Program-made: the position numbers and the translations under genes
Part shown: piece after piece, positions 38,001 through 53,000 of the stretch
Numbering within the stretch: the stretch's first letter is position 1
Layout: each line of letters starts with the position of its first letter
Notes under the pieces: generated by a model
What the model saw: only the letters and a program-made list of their open reading frames with translations
The model's database searches: none
Told to the model about the DNA's origin: nothing
Assembly: GCA_949361645.1 (NCBI GenBank)
Contig: OX442418.1
Span: 5,337,609-5,401,608, forward strand
Direction of reading: 5' to 3'
Length of the DNA stretch: 64,000 nucleotides
Origin: Spongilla lacustris
Taxonomy: Eukaryota > Porifera > Demospongiae > Spongillida > Spongillidae

Positions 38001-41000
38001 TACATGCAGAAGCTATTTGTATCACCGATGGTGCACACATTCTACAGCATGGGCTGTTTATTTAAGTATTTTAGTTTTATGTAGTTGGTGTAAAGGTTGT
38101 TACATTATGATGATGTGTATATATAAACCACTTCTTTGGTGGGTAAACATCTACCCGGAATAAGAATGGTCCTGGTAATAATGTAACAAATTTCACATCA
38201 AATACATTGAACTTAAATACATAAATAATGGCTGGAACGTTCTTGTTAGAATGGCTCTTGCAATGACCCTCATAATATACATACACATGCATATTACAAT
38301 GACCCCATCCTCTGAACGTGTCACCCTTATACAGATGTTTCCCATGCATATCTATATGCCATTACTTGCCTTTTTGTATACTATGTGCACATAAATTATT
38401 ATCATTATTACCATTATCATTATCAATGTTATAAAATCCCAAATTTCTCCTTCCTGAGTTGTAGATATAAATATATGGGACAGTGTCCAGCAAAATCGGG
38501 CTTGTGGGGTTATAATTTTATCACTATAAAAATTGCATGTTGTACTAAACAACACATCTTCGCGACGGTACTACCTTTTCCTTTCAAATTTCGTACACTT
38601 GTTCCAACACCATTTCTCTGTGTGAATATCGATTTTTGTGATCTTCACCTTTTCCGTGCCGTGGATACAACAATCGTTAACCCAGCGGGTTAGAAATCTA
38701 CATTTCTCCTCACGTACGAGTGTTGAAAACGCGTCAAATTAGGAGTGTGCAACAGAGGAGTCCTGTAGCTATTGATTTGGTCTGTTCGTTAGATTCTGAA
38801 TCATCCGTTACGGAGATACAGTTGAGCAAACTACAGGCACATTTTCCCGCTTGATTCGCGCCAATCATATAATCACCGCCTTCCCATTCACTGAGCGGGA
38901 CCCGATTTGCCAAAATCATTGGCGCGAATCAAGCAGGAAAACGTGTCCATAGTTTGTTCAACTGTATCTCCGTAACGGATAATATAGAAATAAACAAACA
39001 GAACAAATCAATAGCTACAGGACTCCTCTATGCACACTCCGACCGTTTTCAACACTCGTACGTGGAGAAATGTGGATTTCTAACCGGCAGGGTTAAAGAT
39101 TGTTTTATCCACGGCACGGAAAATGTGTAGATCACAAAATTGATTTTCACACAGAGAAATGGTGTGGGAACAAGTGTATGAAATTTGAAAGGAAATGGTA
39201 GTACCGTTGCGAAGATGTTATGTTTAGTACAACGTGCAATTTTTATAGTGATAAAATTATAACCCCACAAGCCCGATTTTGCTGGACACTGTTCCATATA
39301 TGTATACAACACTTTCTATAAATCACACTACAGTAGGTACTTGGATAAATCGTGTAAGTGGGTCCGTAAATCGATGATCTAAAAACTGGACACGTATTTC
39401 GTAAAGTTGGAAAAGGTCTTATAGAATCAAAGAAAGTTGTTCGATTATTTGCGAGGTTGGTCTGACTGCATAGCTTGATTTAGTAAGCCGATTTGTTGTA
39501 GAATGAAACGCCATTGCCTAATTTCGAGCTGGTTCTTGATCTATTTTTTTTTTACGCATTGAATTCGTAGTATAATTTTGGGAATGAGTCTTGACTCTGA
39601 TTGTGAACCAACTATCACAAGATATATATTGTTATTTAAGTTCGAATCATCATATTACAAAGTATGAGGACGTTTGGATGATGCCCAAGGGGTGCTTTAA
39701 CTACCCAGGTGTTTTGTGTTGGTCTGCATAAAAAAAGGACACACATGTTTATATAAATGTATCTTTATACTTGAACTAAGTAGGTTAAATTGGATTCTGT
39801 GTCTACAATGCATAAGCACATAACCATTCCTTACAATAAAATGTTTTGTGACTACCCTATTTATTGCACACCCCATTCTTCAATCAACTAAGTTGTAAAT
39901 GAAAGTGATTTGAAGACTTAGCAAATCATTTTATTTCTATTGTTGTAACATTGTAATTCGATGATGCCCAAGCACTGTTCTTTTCAAGCCAAGTATTCAT
40001 GTTTAATTAGATGCATGCATCCATACGGGCAGTACATGTATGAATGATGCGCATGTGCGCAACCATTGCTTTTTTGCTATTTAGAATGAAGACAGTTATT
40101 GATCGAAGGAGATTCATTAATGATTATAAAAAGGATGTGAGTGAGCATGGATCTCTTCTAGCTCCTGAAATAAGAAATGGCTTAGTGTTTTACATCAACT
40201 CCAACCTAAAAAATGCCAAACCTGTGGAAAAGCCAAGATAGTGGCAAAACTAGCACCAGGACAAGATGTAAACATTATTGCATTGTGCACTTCCATTAAG
40301 CGTGTACTTCAAACTATCAATGATATGAAGAAGCATCGTACTAGAACCTGGGAAGATATTGTTTTTTTATCTTAATAAGAAATTTGAATTGCCTTTAAAT
40401 GAATCCCAAACAAATACATTCAAAAATCCACTTTCATCAATCAGTCAGTGCTCTGCACACTAGTCAAATGGGCACTTCCTGCTCCATACCAATAAACCTT
40501 AGATCTAGCTGCACTGAATTTGGGGAAAGAAAAAGTTCTTTAAGGAAGTTAATGACATCAAATGACGTTCTCAAAGCAAAGCTTCGAGTACTTGCTAGTG
40601 TTAAAATGCATAACCACTATTTTAAAAAAGCACTAAATAGAAAGTCCAATATTGAAAAAACACTCCGTTCTAAATTGCTAAGTGCAAAAATAATAATTAA
40701 TAAAAACAATTCGATGATTAAGAAGATGACGCAGGAAAATTTGTCATTAAAGCAAGGAAGCCATCACAGTGAAGCAAAACAGTTAAAAAGATCACCTGTT
40801 GCATTGAGATATACCTACCACAAATCCAAAATTTCCTATAAGATGAATGAGCAGAAATGGAAGAAGGAAAATAAAGACTTAAAAGAAAAAATGCACTACA
40901 TGAAAATTGAAAATGACATGCTTCAATCCCATTTGGAGGAGCTGGCTTGTAAGGAAGAATCTTCAAAAAGAATAAATTCTAAAAATGATGAAAAAATTTA

Positions 41001-44000
41001 TAATGTTGCTTGTCATAAAGCAGTCTATTGCTGTTTAGAATACCATGTACCTATAACTAATATAAGTCCTGTTATTGAATAGTTATCAAATAACTACAAT
41101 ATTAAACATTTTGTCAGATATATCCTCCATAGTTGGTCTCTACTTCGAACATCTTTGGTATGTGAATGAGAATAATGTACTCTATAATGGACATGCATGT
41201 AGTTTGTGTGAAACCTTTTACAAAGTCAAAAATTCCTAAAGTCGTTGTAACCTACTGGAAAACTGATGAAGCTGAAGAAGATGGGGAGAACATTGCAGTG
41301 ACAATATATGGGCTGTTAGCAGATTACATTGCTGGGGATCTTAATTTAAGTGAACTGAATACATGAATACACTTGATTATACATAGAGTAGTGTGTTTGA
41401 GATGTTGTTTTGCATTGAAAATTGTACTGGCAGTTTGATTTGTGTAGATTTCATCAGTTAGTACCATAATTCAGTACGTATAGTTATGTGTACTATTTGG
41501 CAGAATAACCTTCCTTCTTATCATGACCAATAGTAAGCGTTAGTTACTTATTGAAGCAAAATCCAATGCATCTCTACGTATGATATTAGTGATACTATGT
41601 ATTTTCAAGTTTTGGTTAAGGCTGCACACTTATTTATATCTCTGTACTGATTATCAACTCAACCGGGACAGTTTTTGTTTCGCGTACCCTATTAATTCAC
41701 GTACATTCGCGATCATTTCATTTTTGATCTTTCGAATAGCGTGGTGCTCGCAACGAAACGCATAACCATGAATATAAGGTATTTTTGGAATGTAGAATTT
41801 TTTCTTTCCAACGATATATAATATGGGGCTGAAATCACAATTTGAAAAACATATCCAACTACCTAACTACAGTTAATTAAACTTTACGATGGATGGGATT
41901 CTATGGAGAATGGCTCTGTTGTGTGGTTGTGTGTATTATTATTCATGATGTAAGCACATATTTCATTATAAAACTAACTACACGTATATGTATACATTTC
42001 TTTATAATCCTTACTTGAATTCATTATGAACTCTGCATTTCACTCTATGGGTTTGCAGACCTAGGTCCACATACCGATTTTCTCCATGGTACGTGTAATG
42101 CTAATTGTAAAGCAGTAAAAGCTAACATCATTGCAGGTATGTGGTTGTTACCTGGTTCAGAACATCATACAAACTCTCGTAAAGATGTTCTAGGTTTAGA
42201 AGAATAACAGCACGACCAGTTTCCATGCAAATCTTGATTTGATTGATGTTTCTGCAGACCTATACAATCATAAACAAGTAACTATGTAAAAAAAATACAA
42301 AAGGTTTCATACCTGAGTGTATTTCTTGTCTTTTGGAAAACTACTCCCAAATAGCACAAATGGTTTTGTATTGCTACATTCTGAAGCATGACTGTACGAT
42401 GATTCAATTAAATTCTGTAAATGATTTTGAATTATATGAAGAGCAGCATAGTTTTCTGCTAGAAAAAGTAGATAGCGATTTTCTCTAAAGAAGGAAATAT
42501 TTATTAAAGTCAATGGAATATCTTTAATATATGTGCCTTCATACCCATGCCAAGATATTTCTCGACTTTGTAAACTATTCTGAATTAAATCCAATTCAGT
42601 GTAACCAGGAAGTAAGCATTGCTGCATTGATAGAAATAACACCATAACACACAGATTTGAAATGATTATCAATACAACCTTTTCTATATCCTGAATCAAT
42701 GCTGAAGGCCGATCTGGAGCCTTTGATGACAAAATTGCTTCACGAAAGACTTTGACAGGATCACAGCCATCAAGTCCCCCAAAGTTCCTCTTTATTGCAT
42801 GCAAAAGTATTGGCCATGTTAGTTCTTGGTCTTTGCAGTTCCAGTATAGCATTTTTATTAAGCTGTAAATTTAAAGGATAGCCATTTATATCAAATAATG
42901 ACATTAGCTTACCTATAAAAGTCTCGAAGTCCAAAAAAATCTCTCAATGCTTGTGATGTTGGTTTTTTAGATGTCGATTCATCGTAAGTCAATTTTTTAT
43001 ATGCTTGAGCTAATGGTCGAAACAGCACTTGTAATTTGTCCCTTATTATGTCATCATCTTTATTTGAGCAAATTCCTGTTGCACTAAATTCTAATTCATC
43101 GATACTAGGATCTCCTCTTGTCACCATAATTCCTCTATTCATCTTTGCCGGGTCAAGTGCCCAATTTGATATACCAACAAATGCCACTCTCGTTTTTTGT
43201 TCATCTGTCTACAATAAAAAGGGACATATATACACGAACTATACATCACATATTATAAAGTACAAACCATGCTTGTCGACCCTGTGCCATCCTCTAAGAG
43301 GGGATGAAGTGCTTTCAAAGGAAGTTGAGGTGAATCTTCAGCCAGCCCTATTTCATCAAGGACAACTACTGACACAAATTCTGCGGTGTTTTGATTTTGT
43401 TGAAAGCATCGGGCAGTAATAAATACTTCATGTATACTCTGAGATGTAGATAGTTGGCTGCACTGATAGGAGAACATGTTCACCTGTAGCAAAGCGAACT
43501 GATACTAACGGTGACATACACACAACAGAGATTACCTGCTTAAAACAACGAAGAAGATAATTTTTTGATGCCTTGCCTTGCATTGACGAAGAAACAATAC
43601 TTTTTGCTAAGGACTTTGAGCTACCTGGTTTCCCAATCAAATACAAAGGAATGCGCAATTCAATACATACAACCATCATGAAGACATTCTCTCGAAGAGC
43701 TGCATTCTTTGCAATAAAGGTGTTCGGCCCAATTACCATTGCGTCAAGGAGTGCATTTTGGTACCTGAATAAAAAGATTAACATAAATAAAAAACTAACA
43801 ACAAATTTTGGAATACCACTTTTGGTACATACATGTACATGTACATGTATATAGGTAATCATACAAATTGCATTGTTTAGCTTGTTGCTGTTATCAAACA
43901 AGAAGACTTTTCAGCAATTTAATGTCACAAAACAGTGAGAATAATACATGTAATGTCCTATTCTTACAACAATATTACTTGGCACATATCATTGCTGCTT

Positions 44001-47000
44001 GAAAAAAGGACTCTGCATTTTGGTGTATGTAATTAATAAACCATGCATGTGAGTAGTGTTTACCATGTAACATATTATGCATCATTTTGCCATAGTATCA
44101 GGACCCACGGTAGTGGGTCCTATGTAGGATTGGCTTCGTGGGCGTGGTTTTCGATCGAGCGTTTTAAAACGGTAACGAAGCGTTGCCTTTACTCGCCAGC
44201 TCGCATATAATCCATCACAAACATGACAGATATGCACACATAACGTGAGCTTCGCTAAACAGTGCCGTTTACGTGGAGTGACAAGTCGGTACCAAAATTC
44301 CGCCATTTAATTTTTGTTCATCTCCTCCTCCTCCTCCTCCTCCTCCTCCGTCGTCTTCCGTTCATCATGTATAATTCGCGACAGGAACGTCGTAAGAAGA
44401 CGAGATTAGCTTCAAAAAGTTGCATTTGATTTCCAAACGAGCCCTTTCATACAAATAAGACCTACAGTTGTAAGCTGGTGATGAAATGCCGTGAAATGAC
44501 GCGAGCAGGTGCAATTCATTATCGGTGAAAATTCTCGGTTGCCTAGCAGTATCCAATATGACGTCACACACGCGTCTTAATTTACTGTTGCCAGGCTACC
44601 ACAATTAACGTACACAACTGCAGCACAGGCGGTTCTAATATTTCAGCAAAGGACCAAGCCAAAGAAAACGGCTCGTTTCGGTTAGCAAGGAGAACTATAT
44701 AGGTAGGCCTATCAGCAAAATAAAAAGAGCATTATCTCTGCCACCATGTAACAGTGTTCTTTAAGGAGGGAGGGGTTCCCCTCCCTCTACATGCACCTGT
44801 ATCTTTTGGTTCAAATTAAAGCTAGAACTATCTACTATATCTGTTTTTGCCTATTGGGGTTTAGTGAATCGACTAACGCGGTTAAGATAGAAGCCTGAAA
44901 CATTGCATGGACCCGGTACTTTGGGCCCGGTTCTAATTTGCCACTATGCTTCAAGTAGTTATTCCTTCCAACCCCAAAACGGATTCTACGCAGTTCAGTG
45001 AGTGGATCGGACTAATAAAATATCCAGAAACCCTTTGGCATACCCTCCGGCAAAGCCTATATATGTTTACCTTAAGGTCCTACACGGCCACCTCGACAGC
45101 TGCACGTGTCACTCGATTCCGACAAATCGCGGTGGTGATACGCTGCCAAACAACAAAAGAAGCAATAGTTGTTCCTTTAAACAACACCTAAAACTGAACT
45201 AGTCCATATAAAGATTGCTATTTTCCACACGCTTATCTACAGCTACGTGTGCATGTATTGTTCACTGATACGCAGCAGCTGCCATTAGTAAATTGAAACC
45301 AAGCAACGTACGCGCGCGCTCCGTTAATTGCATAAAATAAAAAAAGCCTTCCTTAGCCATGATCACTCCTGGCAGAGAAAAAAAAATTAGGGGAACAAGT
45401 AAATCAAAAACTTCTCTATCGAGAAAGTGATTGGTAGGATGTAGGATTGGTGGTGCAAAAAGCAAGGAAACAAGATACAGTGTGTTAAAGTGAGGTTTGG
45501 TAGGATCCTACAACTATAACAGTCCTACATTTGCAAATAGGCTTCTTCATTTGCAAATTCAGGACTGTAAGTTGTAGGATCCTACCAAACCTCACTTTAA
45601 CACACTGTACCTTGTTTCCTTGCTTTTTGCACCACCAATCCTACATCCTACCAATCACTTTCTCGATAGAGAAGTTTTTGATTTACTTGTGCAATTTAAT
45701 GAATGCCAAGAATTCTCACTAAACATCAGCGTTGGCTTGATCATGTGACATCTTGGGGTGGTACATGTATGATGGGCAACCATACATGGAGCTTGCTTTC
45801 TAGTGCATGTTTTGGTTAATCATTTAGGGGTCATGACACATAACAAATTATTAGACCTCTTTTCCCCAACCACTAAAATGGGATTCTACATGTATGCACA
45901 CGAGTTCTAACAATGCAATCACGCATAACTGTTTTCAATTTTGCATGGTAGCTGTCAGGTGCATATGGCCATTTTTTTCAGGATCATGAGCAACTCTATT
46001 TTTTTCTTAGTAGGCATTCCTCATGTCACATGGCTCTCCTCTTTTGATGGTGTTAAGGCATTTTTGACAGAAACCACTTCCCTAGCAATTTAAAATGCAA
46101 ATGAAATTTCCACCTAGTACATAGCATCAATGTATGATATAATTCAAATTATAGCATATGTTCTTCCAGGAAATTCTACAGCAATTGGTGTATATCACAC
46201 TCTATTAAAAAATAATATCTCCCCAACGAAGAAGACCATGGTGACAATGGGTCCGTGAATGATACATGTAGCAGTACGAGCTATAAGGGGTAAATGGATT
46301 TTTTACTCGATAACGTACTATCTCAACATTGAACTACACCATTAAAAAATATATTCATGATACAGCATCAATCTAATATTGAACCTTGAAATTTAAAAGT
46401 AGGTTCCAATATCTATTAAGCAGTGTTCTTATGTTCATCATTGAAATGTGGTCACCACATTTCACAAGTACCCATTCTAGGAAGCATACACCTGTATATT
46501 CTCCAAAAAAGATCCCTATAACATTAAAAGCTGGTTGGTTAGTGACACATTGATCAATCTCTTTTTGGAAAGCATAAAGCACTAAATTGTCTTGAATTCT
46601 AAAGTTTACAGCTTGATACTGGACCTTATTTAATAATTTCTTTTATTAATCCCCCGATGCATAAAGGGTTATTCAAATGCCTAGGTTTAGGATCTTTTTA
46701 AAAAGCGGGATACTACTTGTTTTGTTGATATCATTATATCCACTTGATAGCTAGCAAGATGGGGTTTTCAACCTTTTTCATGATGAGGTAAACCAATTGG
46801 GCAATACAAAGTGTCAAAAAGTTGAGTGGATAAAATGGCATGCTGGTGTGAGAAAAAGCCCTCCAAAAAGGAAGGCAAGAAGTGACTGGCATTGGTCCCA
46901 AATTAGATTACAATCAAATAGAGCAATGACACTCGAACAGAAGAGGAGTGAGGGCTGATTCTGCGATTAAGCAAGGGGGAGGATGGCTAAGTGAGGGGGG

Positions 47001-50000
47001 GAGCAAGGCTAAGTAATGGGGAGCAAGGCTAAGCGAGGAGGAAGCAAATGGGATGAGCTTGTTAGCTAGCGAATATGAGGAGGTTAATGAGAATGACGAG
47101 GGAAATCACACCATAATAAGCTTCAAACATTATAAATGAGTGAGCTAAAAGATTAATTCATACCCCATTGGCGTATTATTACCACCAGAAACATTGTACC
47201 CAACAGACTATCAGTAGAGAAAGAATTCATGTCACAAATGAAGATTTAGTTGCCATCACTACTATATTAAGATCACAAGTTCTTGTGAACACTTGGAATT
47301 TCCAGGTTTGTTACTATGTGGAATCATGGCTCAATTAAGGGCTTGTTGCACTGATAAAAGTTGCAACTTGCTGGCATTGTTTTCTGCTTCTATAAACATA
47401 ACCATCTTGACTACATTAGTTTAGCGCATGGTTGGAATAAAGGCATTTGCAGCATCTAGATATAGAGATATAACAGAATTGAAGTGCAGACGGAAATATA
47501 AGGATATGCAAAGAACAAATACTATGAGATCTAAATCTGTTGCTATTTTATAGGTCCTGCCCTAAGTTGTACTGTGAATGATATACAGTTTTGACAAACC
47601 AGACAATACACAAATAAATACTTACCACTGAATTATAGTGCGAAATTGCATCACATTAACTTGTGACAATGGTGTTATGAAATATTTAATGATACAATCT
47701 TCAAAAGCCTCTCTTTCCTTCAGCTTGGCATGATAACACACACTCAAAGCCAGTATCAGTGAGCATGTGACAATGTCCTATTAAAAGAAATAATAATAGA
47801 AATAAGGCATAATTTAATTTATGAATAGGCCTTGTATATCAGTTTATAGTATAGCATGAATACTGTATATACTATGGGTGCGTGCGAGTAAGCAACCCTA
47901 ACTCTAATCCACAATATGCATTGGTGATGACACTCTTTCTAATTCTTATACATACTATACTTCTGAACGGTTTTAGTATCCAATCACTGAATACCTGAAG
48001 TGCTCAAATTTGCAAATTGGCCAATAGATACAGTAAGAACTGTTTGCAGGAAGAATACGGCGTGCAGTACAATACGTCTTTATGCTAACTACACCTATCT
48101 GCTTTGCAACGACTACCTGGCATCAAATACACATATTCTTTAAAAGCTGCTTGTGCTTGTGTTCATGTGACAAAGCGGCCAAATTCCACTACCCGAACTA
48201 TGTTGCTACCTATAGCTATGGAGTTATGCTATAAAAAACTGAGCTGAACCGATGAAAACCTTTTTTGGACTGGTACTATATGGTCAATACATGTACATCT
48301 TAGTACCAACTTTATGTTTGTATACAAGGTAGGACAAATACTTTTCCTGTAGATGTAACCACAAAAATAAATGGACTGAATAATAACTACATGTAACATC
48401 CGTTTCTTCACACATGATTGACAGCTGATATGTAGACATGTTTTTAGATTGGCTGGAATACTTTTATTTCTTACAGTGGAAAAATAATGCATTGGTATAA
48501 CCGTACCAGTTCTTTTGCAATGCTTTTCTCACTTGACTTGGCAAATTCTCTGAAATCATGTATCTTGTCCATAAAGAATCTGAAGACAATCATGGCCCTC
48601 TCAACATCACGAAGGCTAACAAAACTGCATTCATCCTAAGGAAATACAGTATTAATTAAACCATTGCAGCTTACATGATCAATGTACCTTTCTACTCTTC
48701 ATAAATTTCTGTGATTCCAACAATATTTCAGACACTCTGGCTACTTTTTTCTCAGTAAGATCTTTTTTGTTCTGTGTAAGTCCTGTGTTTTTCCCTATAA
48801 GTTGACCACACTGCAAGTATGTAAATGAAAGTTTACATGTACATGTATTAATGCACTTTTGTAATGCCTTATCGTGCCTAACAATATGTACTGAGTGTGG
48901 TTATCGTTCACTACCAGTGTAAGAACTTTAATAATTGATGTAACTGACCCAAGTTAAGTTTCTATAACACTATGTGCAACTACATGTAAGACAACTCTGC
49001 AATATATCAACAGCTTTCATTTTTGTTAGTGCATTGTACAGATGATGCACTGCAAGGGACAAGTCGTTATCTTTAATCTCTGATATACTAAAATACTTAA
49101 TTTACTTAATCTCTTTTTGTCCTAGATCTAATAGTCCTATATATAGGACAAAAGTAAGCATATTGATTACTGACTCAGCCAAGTTACTCAGAACTGATTA
49201 GATTACTTGTATCTGCAGATATTTCTTACAACTATACTATGAATAGTGAGATCCAACATTTAAAACTACAATCACAAATAATAGCAAACAGCCTGATGTT
49301 GTGTCATTTGCCCTTGTAATTGTCATGTGTATTTTGTGCTCTTGTTGTGGTTTTGTAATGTTTTGCCACGTTAAATGGATTTTTCACTTGTCAAATGGAT
49401 CGAAAGAACATGCCAACATCACCAAGATTACATTAAAATTATTTCCTTTGTTGTTGTGCATGATATCAATCTAAACAGGAACTGATACCTATGTGTGAGC
49501 TCTACCACAGGCAACAGTATTTCAGTTACAGAAGATAATTCATCATTAACAGCATTACCAGCGGATGATATATATACATGTAGATGGGCTACTTTTTATT
49601 CTAGCAATGAACTATGCAGTGTGTCAAGCAGTGATTAATAGCATGGGTTCTTTTATCAAAACCAGACATAGTTTGCCTTAAAAACACATCTGATTAAATG
49701 GACAAACATTTATACAGTAATGTATAGTTATAAATGTTGACAACTTCCGATAATCATTAAGCAAAACTAACACATAATGCACTGTATGATGCTTGTGCTT
49801 CAAAATGGAATGTTCATATCACAATTTTAGGCCAAACGTGATCAAGAAAAGCCTTCAATGTTGGTCAGGATGGGTACGCATCAAGATCGACTTGAGTCTG
49901 GAGATTAAAGATTAAGCACTAGAACTACAAACATCATTATATAATTTTTGACAGCAGCTGTTTAAATTTTTGATTGCAATTCATTTTAAAAATTACATTC

Positions 50001-53000
50001 TGACACTTTATCAGGACCCACGGTAGTGGGTCCTATGTAGGATTGGCTTCGTGGGCGTAGTTTTCGATCGAGCATTTTAAAACAGTAACAACGCGTTGCC
50101 TTTACTCGCCAGCTCACATATAATCCATCACAAACATGACAGATATGCACATATAACGTGAGCTTCGCTAGACAGTGCCGTTTACGTGGAGTGACAAGTC
50201 GGTACCAAAATTCCGTCATTTAATTTTTGCTCATTTCCTCCTCCTCCTTCCGTTCGTCACATATAACTCTCGACAGGAACGTCGTACGAAGACGAGATTA
50301 GCTTCAAAAAATTGCATTATAACTCCAAACGTATCTCTTCATGCAGATAAGATGCACAATTGTAAGCTAGTGATAATATGCCGTGAAATAACTCGAGCAG
50401 GTGCAATTCATTATCGATGAAAATTCTCGGTTGCCTAGCAGTATGCCACACACACGTCTTAATTGACTGTTGCCAGGCTACACAGTACACGTAATATCAG
50501 CAGCTGCAGACACGTTTACAGCAGGCAGTTCTAATTCAGCAAAGGTGACCAAGCCAATAAAAACGGCTCGTTAACAAAGAAAACTCTGAGTTTAAGATAT
50601 CCAAAGAATAAAGGTAGGCCTATCAATAAAATTAAAAAGAGGCCTATATTCAACGAGCAGGGGAAGGGCTGTCCGTCTTCGGCCGATTCAACGAGCGGGG
50701 TGGGGGGGGGGAGGTGTAAAACTGCATGCAAAAAAAAAGTATTTTGAACAAAAGGGGGGCTGCAACCCCCCCCCTCCCTCCCCCCCGTCCCGCCTGTATC
50801 CACCCCTGGGAATCTAAGCATTGCAACGAATACACTAAGCCATATATTACTGAACACTCCTGCATGGCAGAGAAAAAAAATTAGGGGAACAAGTAAATCA
50901 AAAACTTCTCTATCAAGAAAGTGATTGGTGGGATGTAGGATTGGTGGTACAGTGTGTTAAAGTGAGGTTTGGTAGAATCGATCCTACAACTTACAGTCCT
51001 GAATTTGCAAATGTAGGACTGTTATAGTTGTAGGATCGATCCTACCAAACCTCACTTTAACACACTGTACCTTGTTTCCTTGCTTTTTGCACCACCAATC
51101 CTACATCCCACCAATCACTTTCTCGATAGAGAAGTTTTTAATTTACTTGTATAATCATAATATTTGAGGTTAACATGTAACATACAAGTACTTACATGAT
51201 GATGGACCAGTTTCCGGATATAATCACTTTCATTTTCAGAATTTATTTGTCCAAAGTCATACACAAATGGTCTGATGCTTGGTGGAAGATCAAGCACACG
51301 ATATACAAGTTGGCGAAGTGGTATATTTCCTAAGTAAATTTATCAAAAATCAAAACCAAACGATACCTAAATGTAGTAAAATTTACCTAATTTCTCTTGT
51401 GTAGCTGTGGCCTTGATATAATACCCCAACCCTGCTGCTTCTAACTTCTTTATCATTGCCTCTGTGTGCCTAGGTACAAAGCCTCATTGTTATTTAACAC
51501 ATACAATTTAAAAAAAAGCTAAACCTTCTGTATGGGTTACAAGCTGCAATGAGCTTTAAACTTTTTGATATTCGTGTTCCATTCATTCTGCGATCACACA
51601 TGATTTCTTTGATCAATCCTATTGCTTCAGTGGTATTGGCTTCATCAAAGAATAGCACTGTCTCGATCTGTTGTTTGCTATTGACATTAGCTTGTAACTG
51701 TGCTTCATTTACCACAGCAACTATGTCCTCTTCTGTTGTACCTCCGTGTATCTTAGGAGATTTTTATAATAATTATACTTCTACAATCATTGGTTTGAGC
51801 ATAATACCTTTAAAATGAACAAATTTTTTGCATTTCCTCTGCTAGATTCCCTGCAAAGCAGCATCATATCACACATGTATTGAATTAGACGTGTTTTTCC
51901 ACAACCAGTTTCTCCAATTAATACCACTGGTATACCACACCTAGAAAAAAAAAAAGATAAAACTCTCAGTTCCAATTCAAAATTCATAACCAATCTATGA
52001 AATATTGTGGGTATCTACATGTAGGACTACAGGTACTTGACAAATTACCTGAATCGCATGTAAATTGCCAAAATTTTTATGGCATTGTCCAATGTCAGTA
52101 CATAAGATTCATCTGGATCACCTAGCCACTGCAATCCCATTACTGTTCCAATCTTCTCTAGTAATTGATACCTGTGTAGGTTATGTCATTAATAGTTATA
52201 TAATTCACCAGGACAGCATGAATACATGTACTATATTATATTACATGTATATGGAACAGTTTCTGCAACTTTTTTCCCTATTGTTATTATTTTTAACGTT
52301 ATAGAATTCATCAGGACAGCATGAATACATATACTATATTATATTACATGTATATAGAACAGTTTCTACAAAAATTTCACTATTGTTATAATTTTTCAAT
52401 GCCTTATGCCTGAATTGCTATAAGTTCTAAATGATTAATCACAGCTATCAACGTCCTATTTTCAACACTACATACTACAATTTCTCTAAGGTAAAATAGA
52501 TTTTGGGGGCTTTAAATAGCTCTGTGCCAGTAATGCAAAATCTGTTGCTACACAGGGTTCAAATCTGTCATAAAGTTTGGCAGGAGTAATCACATCGCAT
52601 CAAATTCGGTTTGTTGGTAGAGAGATCCCTTAGCTATTGGATTGCTCTGCTTGTTAATTTTTATGTCATCCATTACAGTTGAATGAGCTAAATACACATT
52701 TTCCTGCTAGATTCGTACCAATGATATAATCATCGTCTCCAGATACACTGTGAGAGACAAAATTTGACCAAATCATATATTGTTGCGAATTGAGCGCAAA
52801 AATGAGCACATGGTTTGTTCAACTGTATTTCTGTAATGGATAAAATTAGGGACCTTTCTATTGAGGAACGAAATTTAAAGCAATTCGATTACTTCTGCAG
52901 GAAGTTATGGTGTGTTTGAACCCTGAAGGCTAACGGACATTGTAATACTGGCACAGAGCTAGTGCAAGACTCCAAATTTTATCACAGAGAAATGGTGTAG

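Noticed and set aside
43573..43854. 93-codon plus-strand frame over the second AAA module
   Set aside because: It is the antisense shadow of the Walker A exon on the minus strand.
46373..46582. 69-codon minus frame in an RNF213 intron, considered as an extra exon
   Set aside because: Neighbouring exons already join in phase and the family has no matching segment.
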